Shown here one piece after another: positions 51,527 through 61,130 of a DNA stretch of 64,000 nucleotides. Origin of the DNA: Clostridia bacterium (GTDB lineage: Bacteria > Bacillota > Clostridia > Christensenellales > Borkfalkiaceae); the NCBI GenBank assembly GCA_900767885.1, contig CAAGAU010000014.1, positions 1-64,000 on the forward strand, given 5' to 3'. The notes under the pieces are model-generated. The model saw only the letters and a program-made list of their open reading frames with translations. It ran no database searches and was not told the origin of the DNA. Each line of letters starts with the position of its first letter. Position 1 is the first letter of the stretch. The position numbers and the translations under genes were made by a program.

Positions 51527-52435
51527 TTACATTACTTCGTTGTATTGATCGTCGTCCAGAATACGGATAAATTCTCTTACCGCAAACGGATGTTCTTCCA
51601 CTTCGCCCTTTATTATAACGCCGGTCGCGCGGAGCGGCATTGCCGGCGAAACTTTAATCTCGTGCAATTCGCCTTTTTCAAGTTCGTCGAGAATGTATCT
51701 TTTCGGCACACAGGCAATGCCCAACCCGTTTTTAGCCATTTCTACGAGCAGTTCTATACTGCCCGCCTCAAATTCGGGAACTATTCTTATACCCATTGTA
51801 TCCAAAAAGTCGTTTATCTCCTTCGTGGTGGAAGTAGACTGATCGAGCATTAACACGGGCAAATTAGGAATTTCACGTAAAGGAATGATTTTTTGGAATA
51901 AATCTTTAAACTTGTCCGAGCCGACGAAAATATCCTCTATTATGCCAGTCTGACCCGTTAAAATAACGTCCTTATCGTAAATTGGCAGGTTTACCATACC
52001 TATATCCGCCTTATCGGTTTTAACGAGTTCAAGCGTTTCTTTAGTGGTACTGTTTTTAAACGTTATGTTTACGTTGGGGTATAAATCGTGATATTTTTTA
52101 ATATAACGCATCAAAAAGTGCGTAACTATGGTATCCGCCGCGCTTATTCGTATCTGACCGCTCGCTACGTTTCTGCTTTCTTTAAAGCTGTTTTCTGCAG
52201 AATTAAGCATTTTTATTGCCTGCGAAACAAGTTCAAACATTTGTTTTCCGCCGGTATCGGTTAATTGCATTCCATGGCTTACGCGAGTAAAAAGTTTACC
52301 GCCGAGTTGCGTTTCCAATTGCTTTATCGCTTGCGAAATAGCAGGTTGCGAAATATGAATTTCTTCTGCCGCTTTGGTAAGACTTCCGCATTTTGCAACC
52401 GTATAAAACACCCTGTATAAATCGAGATCTACCAT
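51527..52435 (-). CDS. LysR family transcriptional regulator
   Basis: The 302-residue protein has a winged helix-turn-helix domain at the N-terminus (DLDLYRVFYTVAKCGSLTKA, then EEIHISQPAISQAIKQLE) and the two-lobed effector domain after about residue 90. The frame is open to 52498, but GGAGG seven bases before the ATG at 52435 and the family length support the shorter start. It is the last gene of the proS operon, 75 bases after mnmE. The effector and targets cannot be read from sequence. Confidence 0.93.
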   Translation of the reverse strand: MVDLDLYRVFYTVAKCGSLTKAAEEIHISQPAISQAIKQLETQLGGKLFTRVSHGMQLTDTGGKQMFELVSQAIKMLNSAENSFKESRNVASGQIRISAADTIVTHFLMRYIKKYHDLYPNVNITFKNSTTKETLELVKTDKADIGMVNLPIYDKDVILTGQTGIIEDIFVGSDKFKDLFQKIIPLREIPNLPVLMLDQSTSTTKEINDFLDTMGIRIVPEFEAGSIELLVEMAKNGLGIACVPKRYILDELEKGELHEIKVSPAMPLRATGVIIKGEVEEHPFAVREFIRILDDDQYNEVM

Positions 52436-52510
52436 TACACTACCTCCTCGGTGAATACGCCTCGCGGCGCGTTTTATTTCATCTTTTGCCCCAACCAAGC
52501 CGATAAACGG

Positions 52511-53848
52511 CTACTTACCAACACAAAATTTACTGAAGATTTCTTCTATTACGCTCTCGCTTGCGGTTTCGCCGCTTATTTCGCCGAGCGAATCCCAAGC
52601 TTCTTTAATATCAATAGTCGCAAGATCTGCCGTGTTAACGCTGAACCCTTCGATTGCCGAACTTAACGCCGTTTGAGCCTTTTTAAGCGCGGCGAGATGT
52701 CTTTCCTCGGTAAGAAAATCGGCGTTTAAGTCTACGCCGCTTGCAAACGACTTTTCAAAAATCAGATTTTTCAGTTCGTCTATCCCTTCTCCGTTTTTTG
52801 CCGAAATCGCCAAATCGGCACTCAGATTCGTTATAGTGCCTTTATCGGATTTATTCGCAACCACTACCCTCGGCAAATCTTTGGTAAATTCGAGCGCACC
52901 ATAATCTTCCGCCGTAAGCGGCGACGATCCGTCAATAAGCGCAACGATTATATCCGCGCCGCGCGCAGCGTTTTCGGCGCGTTTTATACCCACCGTCTCA
53001 ATCTCGTCGTCGGACGACCTGACGCCTGCGGTATCCGTAAATAAAAATTTTACACCGTTGATATCAATCTCCCCTTCAACCGCGTCGCGGGTTGTCCCCG
53101 CAGTGGGAGAAACTATTGCCTTATCATAATCCAATAACGCGTTTAAAAGCGAACTTTTACCCGTGTTCGGTTTACCGAATATAGCAACTTTTACGCCTTG
53201 TTTTATTTTTCTGCCCGTACCGTATCGCGATATCGTCCGTTCTATTTGCGTTTGCACCGATTTTAACGAATTTAATATTTCGTCGTAATTATCCTCGGTT
53301 ACGCCCTCTTCGGGGTAATCTATTCCCGCGTCGATATAAGCAAGCGCGTATTTGAGTTTATTCTGCATTTCGCGAACGAACGCGGTAAGTTTTTCGCGAT
53401 ATAAATAATATCCCGCTTTAACCTCGCCTACGCTTTCGCTGTTTATCATATCGACTAAACCTTCCGCCGAGGCAAGACTCATTTTTCCGTTTAAAAACGC
53501 TCTTTTGGTAAATTCGCCGCGCGTTGCCGCAGTCGCGCCGAAATCAAACGTTCTTTTTAAAATTCCGCGTGTAATCGCAACGCCTCCGTGGCAATGAAAC
53601 TCGACCATATCTTCGCCCGTATAACTTCTGGGTGCTTTAAAATATACACACATACCGAAGTCGGTAAAATTTCCGCCGTCGATGTTGCCAACGTACATTT
53701 TATACGGTTCGAAATTTTTAACCGCAACTTTACCAAGCGGTTTAAACATTTTTTCGGCTATTTTAAGCGAACCTTCGCCGCTTATTCTTATTATGGCTAC
53801 GCCGCCCACGCCGGGCGCGGTGGAAACAGCCGCTATATCGTAACTCAC
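52511..53848 (-). CDS. mnmE: tRNA modification GTPase MnmE
   Basis: The 445-residue protein, with MnmG, modifies uridine 34 of certain tRNAs. The N-terminal folate-binding domain (DIAAVSTAPGVGGVAIIRIS and GEDMVEFHCHGGVAITRGIL) is followed by helices that surround an inserted GTPase domain. The latter has G1 GKPNTGKSSLLNALL, G3 DTAGVR and G4 NKSD. The protein ends FCVGK, the C-terminal cysteine motif of the family. No mnmG is in the window. It starts 9 bases after the upstream membrane-protein gene. Confidence 0.97.
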   Translation of the reverse strand: MSYDIAAVSTAPGVGGVAIIRISGEGSLKIAEKMFKPLGKVAVKNFEPYKMYVGNIDGGNFTDFGMCVYFKAPRSYTGEDMVEFHCHGGVAITRGILKRTFDFGATAATRGEFTKRAFLNGKMSLASAEGLVDMINSESVGEVKAGYYLYREKLTAFVREMQNKLKYALAYIDAGIDYPEEGVTEDNYDEILNSLKSVQTQIERTISRYGTGRKIKQGVKVAIFGKPNTGKSSLLNALLDYDKAIVSPTAGTTRDAVEGEIDINGVKFLFTDTAGVRSSDDEIETVGIKRAENAARGADIIVALIDGSSPLTAEDYGALEFTKDLPRVVVANKSDKGTITNLSADLAISAKNGEGIDELKNLIFEKSFASGVDLNADFLTEERHLAALKKAQTALSSAIEGFSVNTADLATIDIKEAWDSLGEISGETASESVIEEIFSKFCVGK

Positions 53849-53857
53849 CGTAACTCC

Positions 53858-54739
53858 TTAAAACAAATCGTCCGTATCGTCGGTATTATCGTGATTACCG
53901 CTCGTATTGCCCGTGTTCTGCGTGTTTTTATGTTCGCCGAAATCGGCAAACGGGTCGCCGTCGTCCTTTTTTGAAAATTCAGAAAACGGATCGTCCTGCG
54001 GTTTTGCGCCGTTATCCGTATTGCGATTATAACCGTTATAACCACCTGCGGGCGGATAACCGTAATAACCGTTTCTCGCCCTGACGTAAGCAACGTATTC
54101 GTCGTAATCGACGGGCTGACGATTTCTGTTGACAAAAAGGAATATCGCCGCAAGAAACGTACTCATCGTTAAAATATATGCCATAACGTTAAACAAAGTA
54201 TATTTGCGGTTCTTTGCGGGAACGTAAGCCTTATAGACGTTAGAATATGCAAATAACACAGAAACGACAAAAGTTATCTGCGCTAAAGAAGAAAGCCAAT
54301 TTAAAAAGGCAAACCCCGCCGAAGAAGTAAAACTTTCTTTAGTCAAAGCAACGCCGCCGAATATTTGTTTGAGCGGGTTTATGGCAAAACACATATCTAT
54401 AACGACAGCAGCCGCCACCTCTACCGCAATACTGACAAGCGCGACGAGATAGGCGTATTTAGTGCGATTTGCATATTTACTGCCCGTTTGGAGTTTACCG
54501 AGCAAAACGTAACAAGCAAAAGGAATAAACGCAAGGTAAGCACATTCTATATTACGGTTTTTAGCCATTTTATACAGCGCGAAACCTCTGAAGAAAAACA
54601 GTGCCGCGTAAGCTGCAACGTATTCGGCTATCATAACGAACATAAACTGCACGTAACCGCTTGCCGTAAGCGTTTCCGAAGTTGCTTCCGCGATAACAAG
54701 TGCAAAATTATAAAGATTTACTAAAATTTCGTATATCAT
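53858..54739 (-). CDS. Hypothetical membrane protein with a DPF-rich acidic tail
   Basis: I do not recognise this 293-residue protein. About five membrane helices fill residues 10-205, including CAYLAFIPFACYVLLGKLQ and YTLFNVMAYILTMSTFLAAI. The last 85 residues are a hydrophilic tail: first tyrosine- and glycine-rich (GYYGYPPAGGYNGYN), then acidic, with DDPFSEFSKKDDGDPFADF and an ending of asparagine, threonine and aspartate closing in DDLF. The gene lies between CPBP protease and mnmE in one operon. Short repeats D-D-P-F / G-D-P-F suggest a binding tail, but no partner is known. Confidence 0.8.
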   Translation of the reverse strand: MIYEILVNLYNFALVIAEATSETLTASGYVQFMFVMIAEYVAAYAALFFFRGFALYKMAKNRNIECAYLAFIPFACYVLLGKLQTGSKYANRTKYAYLVALVSIAVEVAAAVVIDMCFAINPLKQIFGGVALTKESFTSSAGFAFLNWLSSLAQITFVVSVLFAYSNVYKAYVPAKNRKYTLFNVMAYILTMSTFLAAIFLFVNRNRQPVDYDEYVAYVRARNGYYGYPPAGGYNGYNRNTDNGAKPQDDPFSEFSKKDDGDPFADFGEHKNTQNTGNTSGNHDNTDDTDDLF

Positions 54740-54753
54740 CTTTACTCTCCGAA

Positions 54754-55896
54754 TTAAATAAACATTCCGACTATAGATATAAGCGCGCCTACACCGAGCA
54801 GTATATAGGTTGCCACGGCATTGGACTTACGATTGAGCCTGCGGTATTTTCCGCGGATAAAAAACATCCTTTCGTCTGTTTCGCTCCTGAATTTAAGTTG
54901 CGGCACTTCTCCGCTGTCAACCATAACCGCAGTATCGTTAATTTTCATTGCGTAAAATTTCTTGACCGCATATTTATCGATCTTTTTAACGCCGCTTAGT
55001 TCCCGCTTTTTATTATCTGCGTAGAACGAAGCAAAGTACACTATCGAAGTAATCAGGCACGCAACGCCGACGAGAATCGCCGTTGCCTTCGCAGCGGCAA
55101 AAATTCTCGCGTTTAATAAAGTTTCGGCTTCGAGTTCAAACACAAGCGCAAAACCTAACGAAAACGCATTGTTAAAAAAGTGCATAAAACAGCCGGTGAA
55201 CCTGTTTTTGGTAATCATAACCACCGAACCGATGGCAAGTCCGCCGAAAAACTGCAATATAACCTGTGAAAAATTACCGTGCATAAGTGAGAACGCAACA
55301 GACGAACAAATTACGGCGAATACGCCGCCGAACTGCTCGAGTCCGCGCATTATTATACCGCGGAAAGCCATTTCCTCTATTATCGCAGGAAAAACAGTCA
55401 TAACCGCGAGATACGCGACGGCAAAAAGTCCGCTGAAATTACTATAATGTTCTTCAACGCCGGGAATTACTTTCGTTGAAAAAAACACAAGGTTACAATC
55501 ATAAGCAAAGTCGGTATGCACACTGTAAAAAAGCGTCATTACACCCACTATACCCGCCGCGCCCATAAGCATCTGAACGCAATCTTTTCCGGAATTATAG
55601 CCTCCGCCGTTAAAAGGATTAGTCTTTGTACTCACCGAAACGCCGAGTGCGATAACAAAAATTATCGTCTGCGATAAAAGCGTGTTTACAAGCATAAACG
55701 CAAAAGTATCAAAGGCGTACAACTCAATCAGAATATCGCGGAAAAAAGTCGAAACCAGAAGCGGGACGACGATAAACGACGAGGCGAGTAGCGCGAAAGT
55801 TATCGCGGCGGTAACGCCGTTCACCCTGTTGGGATTATAAAGTTTTTTAGAATTTACCGATATTTCGCCTACCGTTATCAGTTTTTTTTCTTTCAT
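54754..55896 (-). CDS. CPBP family intramembrane metalloprotease
   Basis: The 380-residue membrane protein has about eight membrane helices and the CPBP/Abi signature: EEMAFRGIIMRGLEQFGG with the glutamate pair, FSLMHGNFSQVILQFFGG with the first histidine, and CFMHFFNNAFSLGFA with the second. Relatives process prenylated or membrane proteins or act in bacteriocin immunity; the substrate here is unknown. A cytoplasmic segment of about 60 residues lies between the core and the final helix. It follows proS by 27 bases. Confidence 0.88.
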   Translation of the reverse strand: MKEKKLITVGEISVNSKKLYNPNRVNGVTAAITFALLASSFIVVPLLVSTFFRDILIELYAFDTFAFMLVNTLLSQTIIFVIALGVSVSTKTNPFNGGGYNSGKDCVQMLMGAAGIVGVMTLFYSVHTDFAYDCNLVFFSTKVIPGVEEHYSNFSGLFAVAYLAVMTVFPAIIEEMAFRGIIMRGLEQFGGVFAVICSSVAFSLMHGNFSQVILQFFGGLAIGSVVMITKNRFTGCFMHFFNNAFSLGFALVFELEAETLLNARIFAAAKATAILVGVACLITSIVYFASFYADNKKRELSGVKKIDKYAVKKFYAMKINDTAVMVDSGEVPQLKFRSETDERMFFIRGKYRRLNRKSNAVATYILLGVGALISIVGMFI

Positions 55897-55923
55897 TTAT
55901 CTCCGAGCCGTATTTATTCGCCC

Positions 55924-57651
55924 TCAATTATTATACTGCGCAAGCAAATTTTTAACCATGGCAGAAATCTCTTCTGCGGCATTTTCTATTGCGATTTCGC
56001 CTTTATACGACTTATCGCGGTAAGAAATTTCCACTACGCCCTTTTCGCAATTTTTCGCACTGACTACCGCTCTTACGGGTATACCGAACAAATCTGCGTC
56101 GGCGAACATCGAACCGGGACGTTCATCACGATCGTCGTAAAGCGTTTCGACTCCGAGCGCGTTAAGTTCTTTATAAAGTTTATCCGCAACGGCATGAATT
56201 TTTTCGTCGGTAGCCTGCAAACAACAAATTTCAACTTGCCACGGCGCAATCGTAATGGGCCATACTGGACCGAATTTATCGTGCTGTTCTTCACAAATAG
56301 TTGCGGCAAGCCTGCCTACACCTATACCGTAACAGCCCATATACGGGTATTTTCTTTCGCCGTCCTTATCTATATAGGTCATATTCATAGACTTGGTGTA
56401 CTTTTGACCGAGTTGGAATATGTTACCTATTTCAACGCCGCGTTTAAGCGTTATTGTAGGTCTTCCGCAAACCGGGCAAACGCCTCCGTCGTACGCTTTT
56501 GCAACTTCGACGTACTCTACTTTACCTACGTCGCGGGCAATATTAAGACCTTTATAGTGATAACCTTCCTCGTTAGCACCCGCAACGAAACTTTCTATGC
56601 CTGTAAGCGACTTATCGTAAACGACCTTTGCTTTACCTTTAAAACCGCAAGGACCTATAAAGCCCGCCACTATACCGCTTTCTTCCGTAACAACCGCAGG
56701 GTGAACTTCCTTTTTAAGGTAATTACGGAGTTTGGTTTCATTTACTTCGAGATCGCCCCTTATAAACACTACGACATATTCGTCGTTTTCGTTTATCTGA
56801 TAAACGACCGCTTTTATGGATTTAACGGGGTCGGTTTTAAGCATTTTGCATACGGCGTCTATCGTACTCGCGTGCGGAGTGGCGATTTTTTCAAGCGGCT
56901 CGACCTCGCTTTCGATATTGTGAGTTATACATTCGGCAACTTCGACGTTAGCCTTGTAATCGCACCCTTCGCCCGTACAAATAGCCAAAGTATCCTCGCC
57001 GATATCGGTAAGCAACATATATTCGTGCGAGATACTGCCGCCCATCATACCGCTGTCGCTTTTTACCGCGATAAAGTTTTTTGCGCCGCATTTGCGGAAA
57101 ATACGGTTGTAAGCGTCGTAACAAACGTCGTAATACTTTTCGAGGTCGGCTTGCGAAGTATGGAAAGAGTAAGCGTCTTTCATAGTGAATTCTCTCACCC
57201 TTATAAGACCACCCCTTGCCCTCGGTTCGTCGCGGAATTTGGTCTGAATCTGATATATCATAAACGGGTAATCCGTATATGAATCCGCCACGTCGCGAGC
57301 AAGATGTACGGCTGCCTCCTCGTGAGTCATACCGAGTACCATTTTATTGCCGTTTCTGTCGGTAAAGCGCGCCATTTCGCTGCCGATACTCGTATATCTG
57401 CCCGATTCTTCCCAAAGCGTTGCGGGCATAACGACGGGGAACAAAACTTCCTGTCCGCCGATTGAATCCATTTCTTTACGGATTATGTTCTCGATTTTGT
57501 TTGTTATGCGTTTGGTTTGCATAAACAGCGAATAACTACCCGCGCTCATATACTTCATATATCCGCCCTTCATCATAAGCGAGTGGCTTGCTATCACGCA
57601 ATCTTTAGGTGTCTCTTTATATCGTTTGCCGAGCATTTCTCTGACTAACAT
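55924..57651 (-). CDS. proS: Prolyl-tRNA synthetase
   Basis: The 575-residue bacterial-type enzyme charges tRNA-Pro. Class II motif 2 appears in FRDEPRARGGLIRVREFTMKD, motif 3 in YGIGVGRLAATICEE, and the editing insertion (INS, YbaK-like) occupies about residues 230-390. The C-terminal anticodon-binding domain begins near WQVEICCLQATDEK. Length and order are normal for the prokaryote-type form. It is the first gene of its operon, with a GGAG sequence about 12 bases upstream of the ATG, a long spacing. Confidence 0.97.
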   Translation of the reverse strand: MLVREMLGKRYKETPKDCVIASHSLMMKGGYMKYMSAGSYSLFMQTKRITNKIENIIRKEMDSIGGQEVLFPVVMPATLWEESGRYTSIGSEMARFTDRNGNKMVLGMTHEEAAVHLARDVADSYTDYPFMIYQIQTKFRDEPRARGGLIRVREFTMKDAYSFHTSQADLEKYYDVCYDAYNRIFRKCGAKNFIAVKSDSGMMGGSISHEYMLLTDIGEDTLAICTGEGCDYKANVEVAECITHNIESEVEPLEKIATPHASTIDAVCKMLKTDPVKSIKAVVYQINENDEYVVVFIRGDLEVNETKLRNYLKKEVHPAVVTEESGIVAGFIGPCGFKGKAKVVYDKSLTGIESFVAGANEEGYHYKGLNIARDVGKVEYVEVAKAYDGGVCPVCGRPTITLKRGVEIGNIFQLGQKYTKSMNMTYIDKDGERKYPYMGCYGIGVGRLAATICEEQHDKFGPVWPITIAPWQVEICCLQATDEKIHAVADKLYKELNALGVETLYDDRDERPGSMFADADLFGIPVRAVVSAKNCEKGVVEISYRDKSYKGEIAIENAAEEISAMVKNLLAQYNN

Positions 57652-57689
57652 TATTTTATATATCTCCGTATAATTCTGACTATACCTCG

Positions 57690-57718
57690 ATTATACATTT
57701 TTAGTGTGAATTTGTAAA
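57690..57718 (-). promoter_or_regulatory. Promoter of the proS operon
   Basis: On the minus strand TTTACA (57713-57718) and a perfect TATAAT (57690-57695) are 17 bases apart. Together with the divergent transketolase promoter it occupies most of the 239-base gap between proS and the next gene. I see no riboswitch or T-box structure there. Confidence 0.75.
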
Positions 57719-57818
57719 GTGATAAACGGCAAATCGCCCAAATTTTATGTAATTTTAATAAATTTGCGCTTTATATTTAGAGCATAGGCGAAAAATTTTT
57801 ATCCATGCCCGAAAACGC

Positions 57819-57847
57819 TTGTAAAACGGCTTAAAAAATTGTATAAT
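57819..57847 (+). promoter_or_regulatory. Promoter of the transketolase gene
   Basis: TTGTAA (57819-57824) and a perfect TATAAT (57842-57847) are 17 bases apart. The leader is about 37 bases and ends with AGGAG before the ATG at 57891. Confidence 0.75.
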
Positions 57848-57890
57848 ATAATCGTTTGAATTTATAAGGTTAACTTTGACAGGAGTTTTT

Positions 57891-59855
57891 ATGGATATCG
57901 ACAATCTTGCAGTAAACGCAATCAGGGTTATTTCCGCCGAGGCTATTGAAAAAGCCAGATCGGGACACCCGGGACTTCCGCTCGGCAGCGCGCCTATAGC
58001 ATACACGCTTTTTTCGAAATTTTTGAAGTTCGATCCTTGCGCGCCCGACTTTTTCGACCGCGACAGGTTCATTCTTTCCGCAGGGCACGGCTCTATGCTT
58101 CACTACTCGCTTTTACATCTATTCGGTTATGACCTTTCGATGGACGATATAAAAAACTTTCGTCAACTCGACAGTAAAACCGCGGGACACCCCGAATACG
58201 GCAACACGCCGGGTGTAGAAACCACTACCGGACCGCTCGGACAAGGCATTGCCAACGCCGTCGGTATGGCGATTGCCGAAACTCACCTTGCCGCCGAATT
58301 TAATCGCGACGGATATGACATCTGCGATCACTATACCTACGCGCTTTGCGGCGACGGTTGTATGATGGAAGGTATCGAGTACGAGGCCGCCTCGCTTGCG
58401 GGCACGCTTAAACTCGGCAAACTTATAGTTTTATACGATAAAAACAACATAACGATAGAGGGCGATACGGACGGCGCGTTTACCGAGGACGTAGGCAAAC
58501 GCCACGAGGCTCAAGGTTGGCAGGTATTGAACGTTGCCGACGGAAACGATATGAAAGCGGTAGCCGAGGCTATTGAAAAAGCCAAAGCCGAAAAAGAAAA
58601 ACCGTCGCTTATAATAGTCCGCACCGTAATAGGTTACGGCTCGCCCAACGCCGGCAGCGAAAGCACCCACGGCGCGCCCCTCGGCGCGGAAGGCGTTGCC
58701 GCGTTAAAGAAAAATCTCGGTTACGACTATCCCCCCTTCACCGTCCCCGAAGAGGTTAAAAAGCACCTTTCCGTTTACAAAACCCGCGGCGAAGAGATAA
58801 AAGCCGAGTGGGAAAAGACTTTTAAGGCTTACGCCGAAAAATATCCCGAACTTGCACAAAGATTCATAAACTATACGAACGGCAAACTGCCCGACCTCCT
58901 GAAAACCGACATTTTCACGTTCGATAAACCCGACGCAACACGCAACACGAGCGGTAAAGTGCTTAACAAACTCGCCGAAATTATACCCAATCTTATGGGC
59001 GGAAGCGCGGATCTTGCTCCGTCGAATAAATCCAAAATGAATTCGAGAGAGTATTATTCCGCGGAAAATCGCCTCGGAACAAATATGCACTTCGGTATAA
59101 GGGAACACGCCATGTCGGCAATATGCAACGGCATGAGTCTGCACGGCGGCGTTATACCCTACTGCGCGACTTTCTTTATCTTCTCCGACTATATGAAAAA
59201 CGCTATGCGTTTGTCGGCATTGATGAACAGAAACGTAACCTATATTTTAACTCACGATTCGATCGGCGTAGGCGAAGACGGTCCTACCCATCAACCTGTT
59301 GAACAACTTACGGGACTGCGTTCGATACCGGGAATGAAAGTTTTCCGTCCTGCCGACGGCAAAGAAACAGCTTACGGTTGGATAACCGCGCTTACCATGC
59401 AAGGTCCTACCTGCCTCGTTTTGTCAAGACAAAACCTGCCGCAGTATGAAAATTCGGGCATAAACGCAATGCGCGGCGCGTATATTCTCGCCGACAGCGA
59501 CAAAGAAACGCCAGACGTAATTTTACTTGCGAGCGGCTCGGAAGTAGACCTCGCGATGAAAGCCAAAGCCGAACTTAAAACGCAAAATATCGACGCTAGG
59601 GTCGTTTCCGTACCGTGTATGGAACTTTTCGACAAGCAATCTGCGGAGTACAAAGCCGCCGTATTACCCGACGGCGTAAGAGCGAGAGTCGCGATAGAGG
59701 CAGGCACGCCCGATTGTTGGTACAAATACGTAGGTTTAGACGGAAAAGTTATCGGAATGACCACTTTCGGCGCTTCCGCTCCGTTTTCGGATTTACTTAA
59801 AAAATTCGGTTTTACCGTAGAAAACGTGGTAAACACCGTAAAAGAAGTACTTTAA
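57891..59855 (+). CDS. tkt: Transketolase
   Basis: The 654-residue thiamine-diphosphate enzyme moves two-carbon units between sugar phosphates in the pentose phosphate pathway. Near the start is AIEKARSGHPGLPLGSAPIA. The cofactor-binding CGDGCMMEGIEYEAAS and DKNNITIEGDTDGAF follow, and GVGEDGPTHQPVEQLTGLR lies in the pyrimidine domain. The frame extends to 57876, but AGGAG six bases before the ATG at 57891 fixes the start. It is one full-length chain, not the split form seen in some Clostridia, and is transcribed alone. Confidence 0.97.
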   Translation: MDIDNLAVNAIRVISAEAIEKARSGHPGLPLGSAPIAYTLFSKFLKFDPCAPDFFDRDRFILSAGHGSMLHYSLLHLFGYDLSMDDIKNFRQLDSKTAGHPEYGNTPGVETTTGPLGQGIANAVGMAIAETHLAAEFNRDGYDICDHYTYALCGDGCMMEGIEYEAASLAGTLKLGKLIVLYDKNNITIEGDTDGAFTEDVGKRHEAQGWQVLNVADGNDMKAVAEAIEKAKAEKEKPSLIIVRTVIGYGSPNAGSESTHGAPLGAEGVAALKKNLGYDYPPFTVPEEVKKHLSVYKTRGEEIKAEWEKTFKAYAEKYPELAQRFINYTNGKLPDLLKTDIFTFDKPDATRNTSGKVLNKLAEIIPNLMGGSADLAPSNKSKMNSREYYSAENRLGTNMHFGIREHAMSAICNGMSLHGGVIPYCATFFIFSDYMKNAMRLSALMNRNVTYILTHDSIGVGEDGPTHQPVEQLTGLRSIPGMKVFRPADGKETAYGWITALTMQGPTCLVLSRQNLPQYENSGINAMRGAYILADSDKETPDVILLASGSEVDLAMKAKAELKTQNIDARVVSVPCMELFDKQSAEYKAAVLPDGVRARVAIEAGTPDCWYKYVGLDGKVIGMTTFGASAPFSDLLKKFGFTVENVVNTVKEVL

Positions 59856-59871
59856 TTTATAGTTTAAAAAA

Positions 59872-59911
59872 TTGCGGCGTATCGTAAATCGGATACGCCG
59901 CAAATCTTTTT
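59872..59911 (+). terminator. Terminator of the transketolase gene
   Basis: Arms TTGCGGCGTATC and GATACGCCGCAA close an eight-base loop and are followed by ATCTTTTT on the plus strand. It lies 16 bases past the tkt stop codon. Confidence 0.88.
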
Positions 59912-59920
59912 ATGTAATTA

Positions 59921-59962
59921 AAAGGCAGTTTCATGTATTAAAAACATGAAACTGCCTTTTTT
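59921..59962. terminator. Bidirectional terminator between tkt and nagA
   Basis: Arms AAAGGCAGTTTCATGT and ACATGAAACTGCCTTT form a 16-bp perfect stem with a seven-base loop. The ends give U-rich 3' tails on both strands. It lies 13 bases past the nagA stop codon and backs up the tkt terminator. Confidence 0.85.
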
Positions 59963-59975
59963 CGTTTAAACAATA

Positions 59976-61121
59976 TTAAGCCTTATATATTATTTCACCG
60001 CCGCGAACGGTATATAAAACGTTGAAATCTTTATCCAAAACCGTAATATCGGCGCGTTTACCAACCTCTATACTACCACGCTCGTCGTAAACGCCAAGAT
60101 TTTTTGCCGGGTTTGCGGTTGCAAAGTCTATTGCGTCGGTAAAACCTATGCCCACCTTTTCAACAAGGTTTTTAACAGCAACGTTCATCTTTAACACGCT
60201 GCCCGCAAGCGTTCCGTCCGAAAGGCGAGCCTCGCCGTTTTTAACGAAAACCTGTTGTCCGCCGAGTTCGGAAAGTCCGTCGGGCATACCCTTTGCGCGC
60301 ATGGCGTCGGTTATAAGCGTGAATTTATCGTGCGGCTTATTCTTGATAACGAGTTTTATTGCGGGAACGCTTACGTGGATAGTATCGCAAATCATCTCGC
60401 AATTAAGTTCGTCCAAAAGCATTGCCGCACCGACAACGCCGGCCTCGCGGTGATGTAAAGGAGTCTGAGCGTTATAAGTATGCGTAACGCTTTTTGCTCC
60501 GCACTTTACCGCATTTACGACGTCGGTATACTTTGCGCCCGTATGACCGATCGATGCAACTACGCCGATTTTTGCAAGGTGCGAAATAAGTTCCAGTCCG
60601 CCGTCAACCTCGGGTGCAAGCGTAACTATTTTTATATTTCCACCCGAAATAGCGTTGTATTCGTCAAAAGTTTCGGCTTTGGGCGTTGCGACGTATTCCA
60701 GCGGTTGCGCTCCCACGTGTTTAGGCGAAATAAACGGACCTTCGAGGTGAACGCCGAGAACTTCCGCGCCCTTAAACTCGCCTTTTTCTATTATTTTTTT
60801 CACGTTTGCAAGGGCGGCAGAGATATTTTCCTTGCTTTGCGTCATAGTTGTCGCCAGGAAAGTTGCCGTACCCTCTTTGGCAACGTATGCGGAAATGGTT
60901 TGCAAAGCCTCTTCGGTAGCGTCCATAGCGTCCGCACCGCCCGCGCCGTGAATATGCTCGTCGATAAAAGCGGGAACGACTATTCCGTCCGTTTCCAGAA
61001 TGCTTTCTATATTTTTATCATCGTCGCCGATATAGGCGATTTTGCCATTTTCAAAACCGATATTGGTTTTTACTATTCCCTCGCCCGCTATATATGCGGT
61101 AACGTTTTTTAAACCTTTCAT
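59976..61121 (-). CDS. nagA: N-acetylglucosamine-6-phosphate deacetylase
   Basis: The 381-residue amidohydrolase removes acetate from GlcNAc-6-phosphate, supplying NagB. Metal and substrate regions are VPAFIDEHIHGAGGADAMDA, GVHLEGPFISPKHVGAQ, ASIGHTGAKYTDV, VTHTYNAQTPLHHREAG and FTLITDAMRAKG. Length and order match NagA. It lies 9 bases after nagB and ends at a shared terminator. Confidence 0.96.
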   Translation of the reverse strand: MKGLKNVTAYIAGEGIVKTNIGFENGKIAYIGDDDKNIESILETDGIVVPAFIDEHIHGAGGADAMDATEEALQTISAYVAKEGTATFLATTMTQSKENISAALANVKKIIEKGEFKGAEVLGVHLEGPFISPKHVGAQPLEYVATPKAETFDEYNAISGGNIKIVTLAPEVDGGLELISHLAKIGVVASIGHTGAKYTDVVNAVKCGAKSVTHTYNAQTPLHHREAGVVGAAMLLDELNCEMICDTIHVSVPAIKLVIKNKPHDKFTLITDAMRAKGMPDGLSELGGQQVFVKNGEARLSDGTLAGSVLKMNVAVKNLVEKVGIGFTDAIDFATANPAKNLGVYDERGSIEVGKRADITVLDKDFNVLYTVRGGEIIYKA

Positions 61122-61130
61122 ATAAGCACC

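Noticed and set aside
56194..57282. 362-codon open frame on the plus strand opposite proS
   Set aside because: It lies entirely within the well-supported proS gene in an opposite frame, has no ribosome binding site or promoter, and its translation is rich in phenylalanine, tyrosine and arginine like other shadow frames here.
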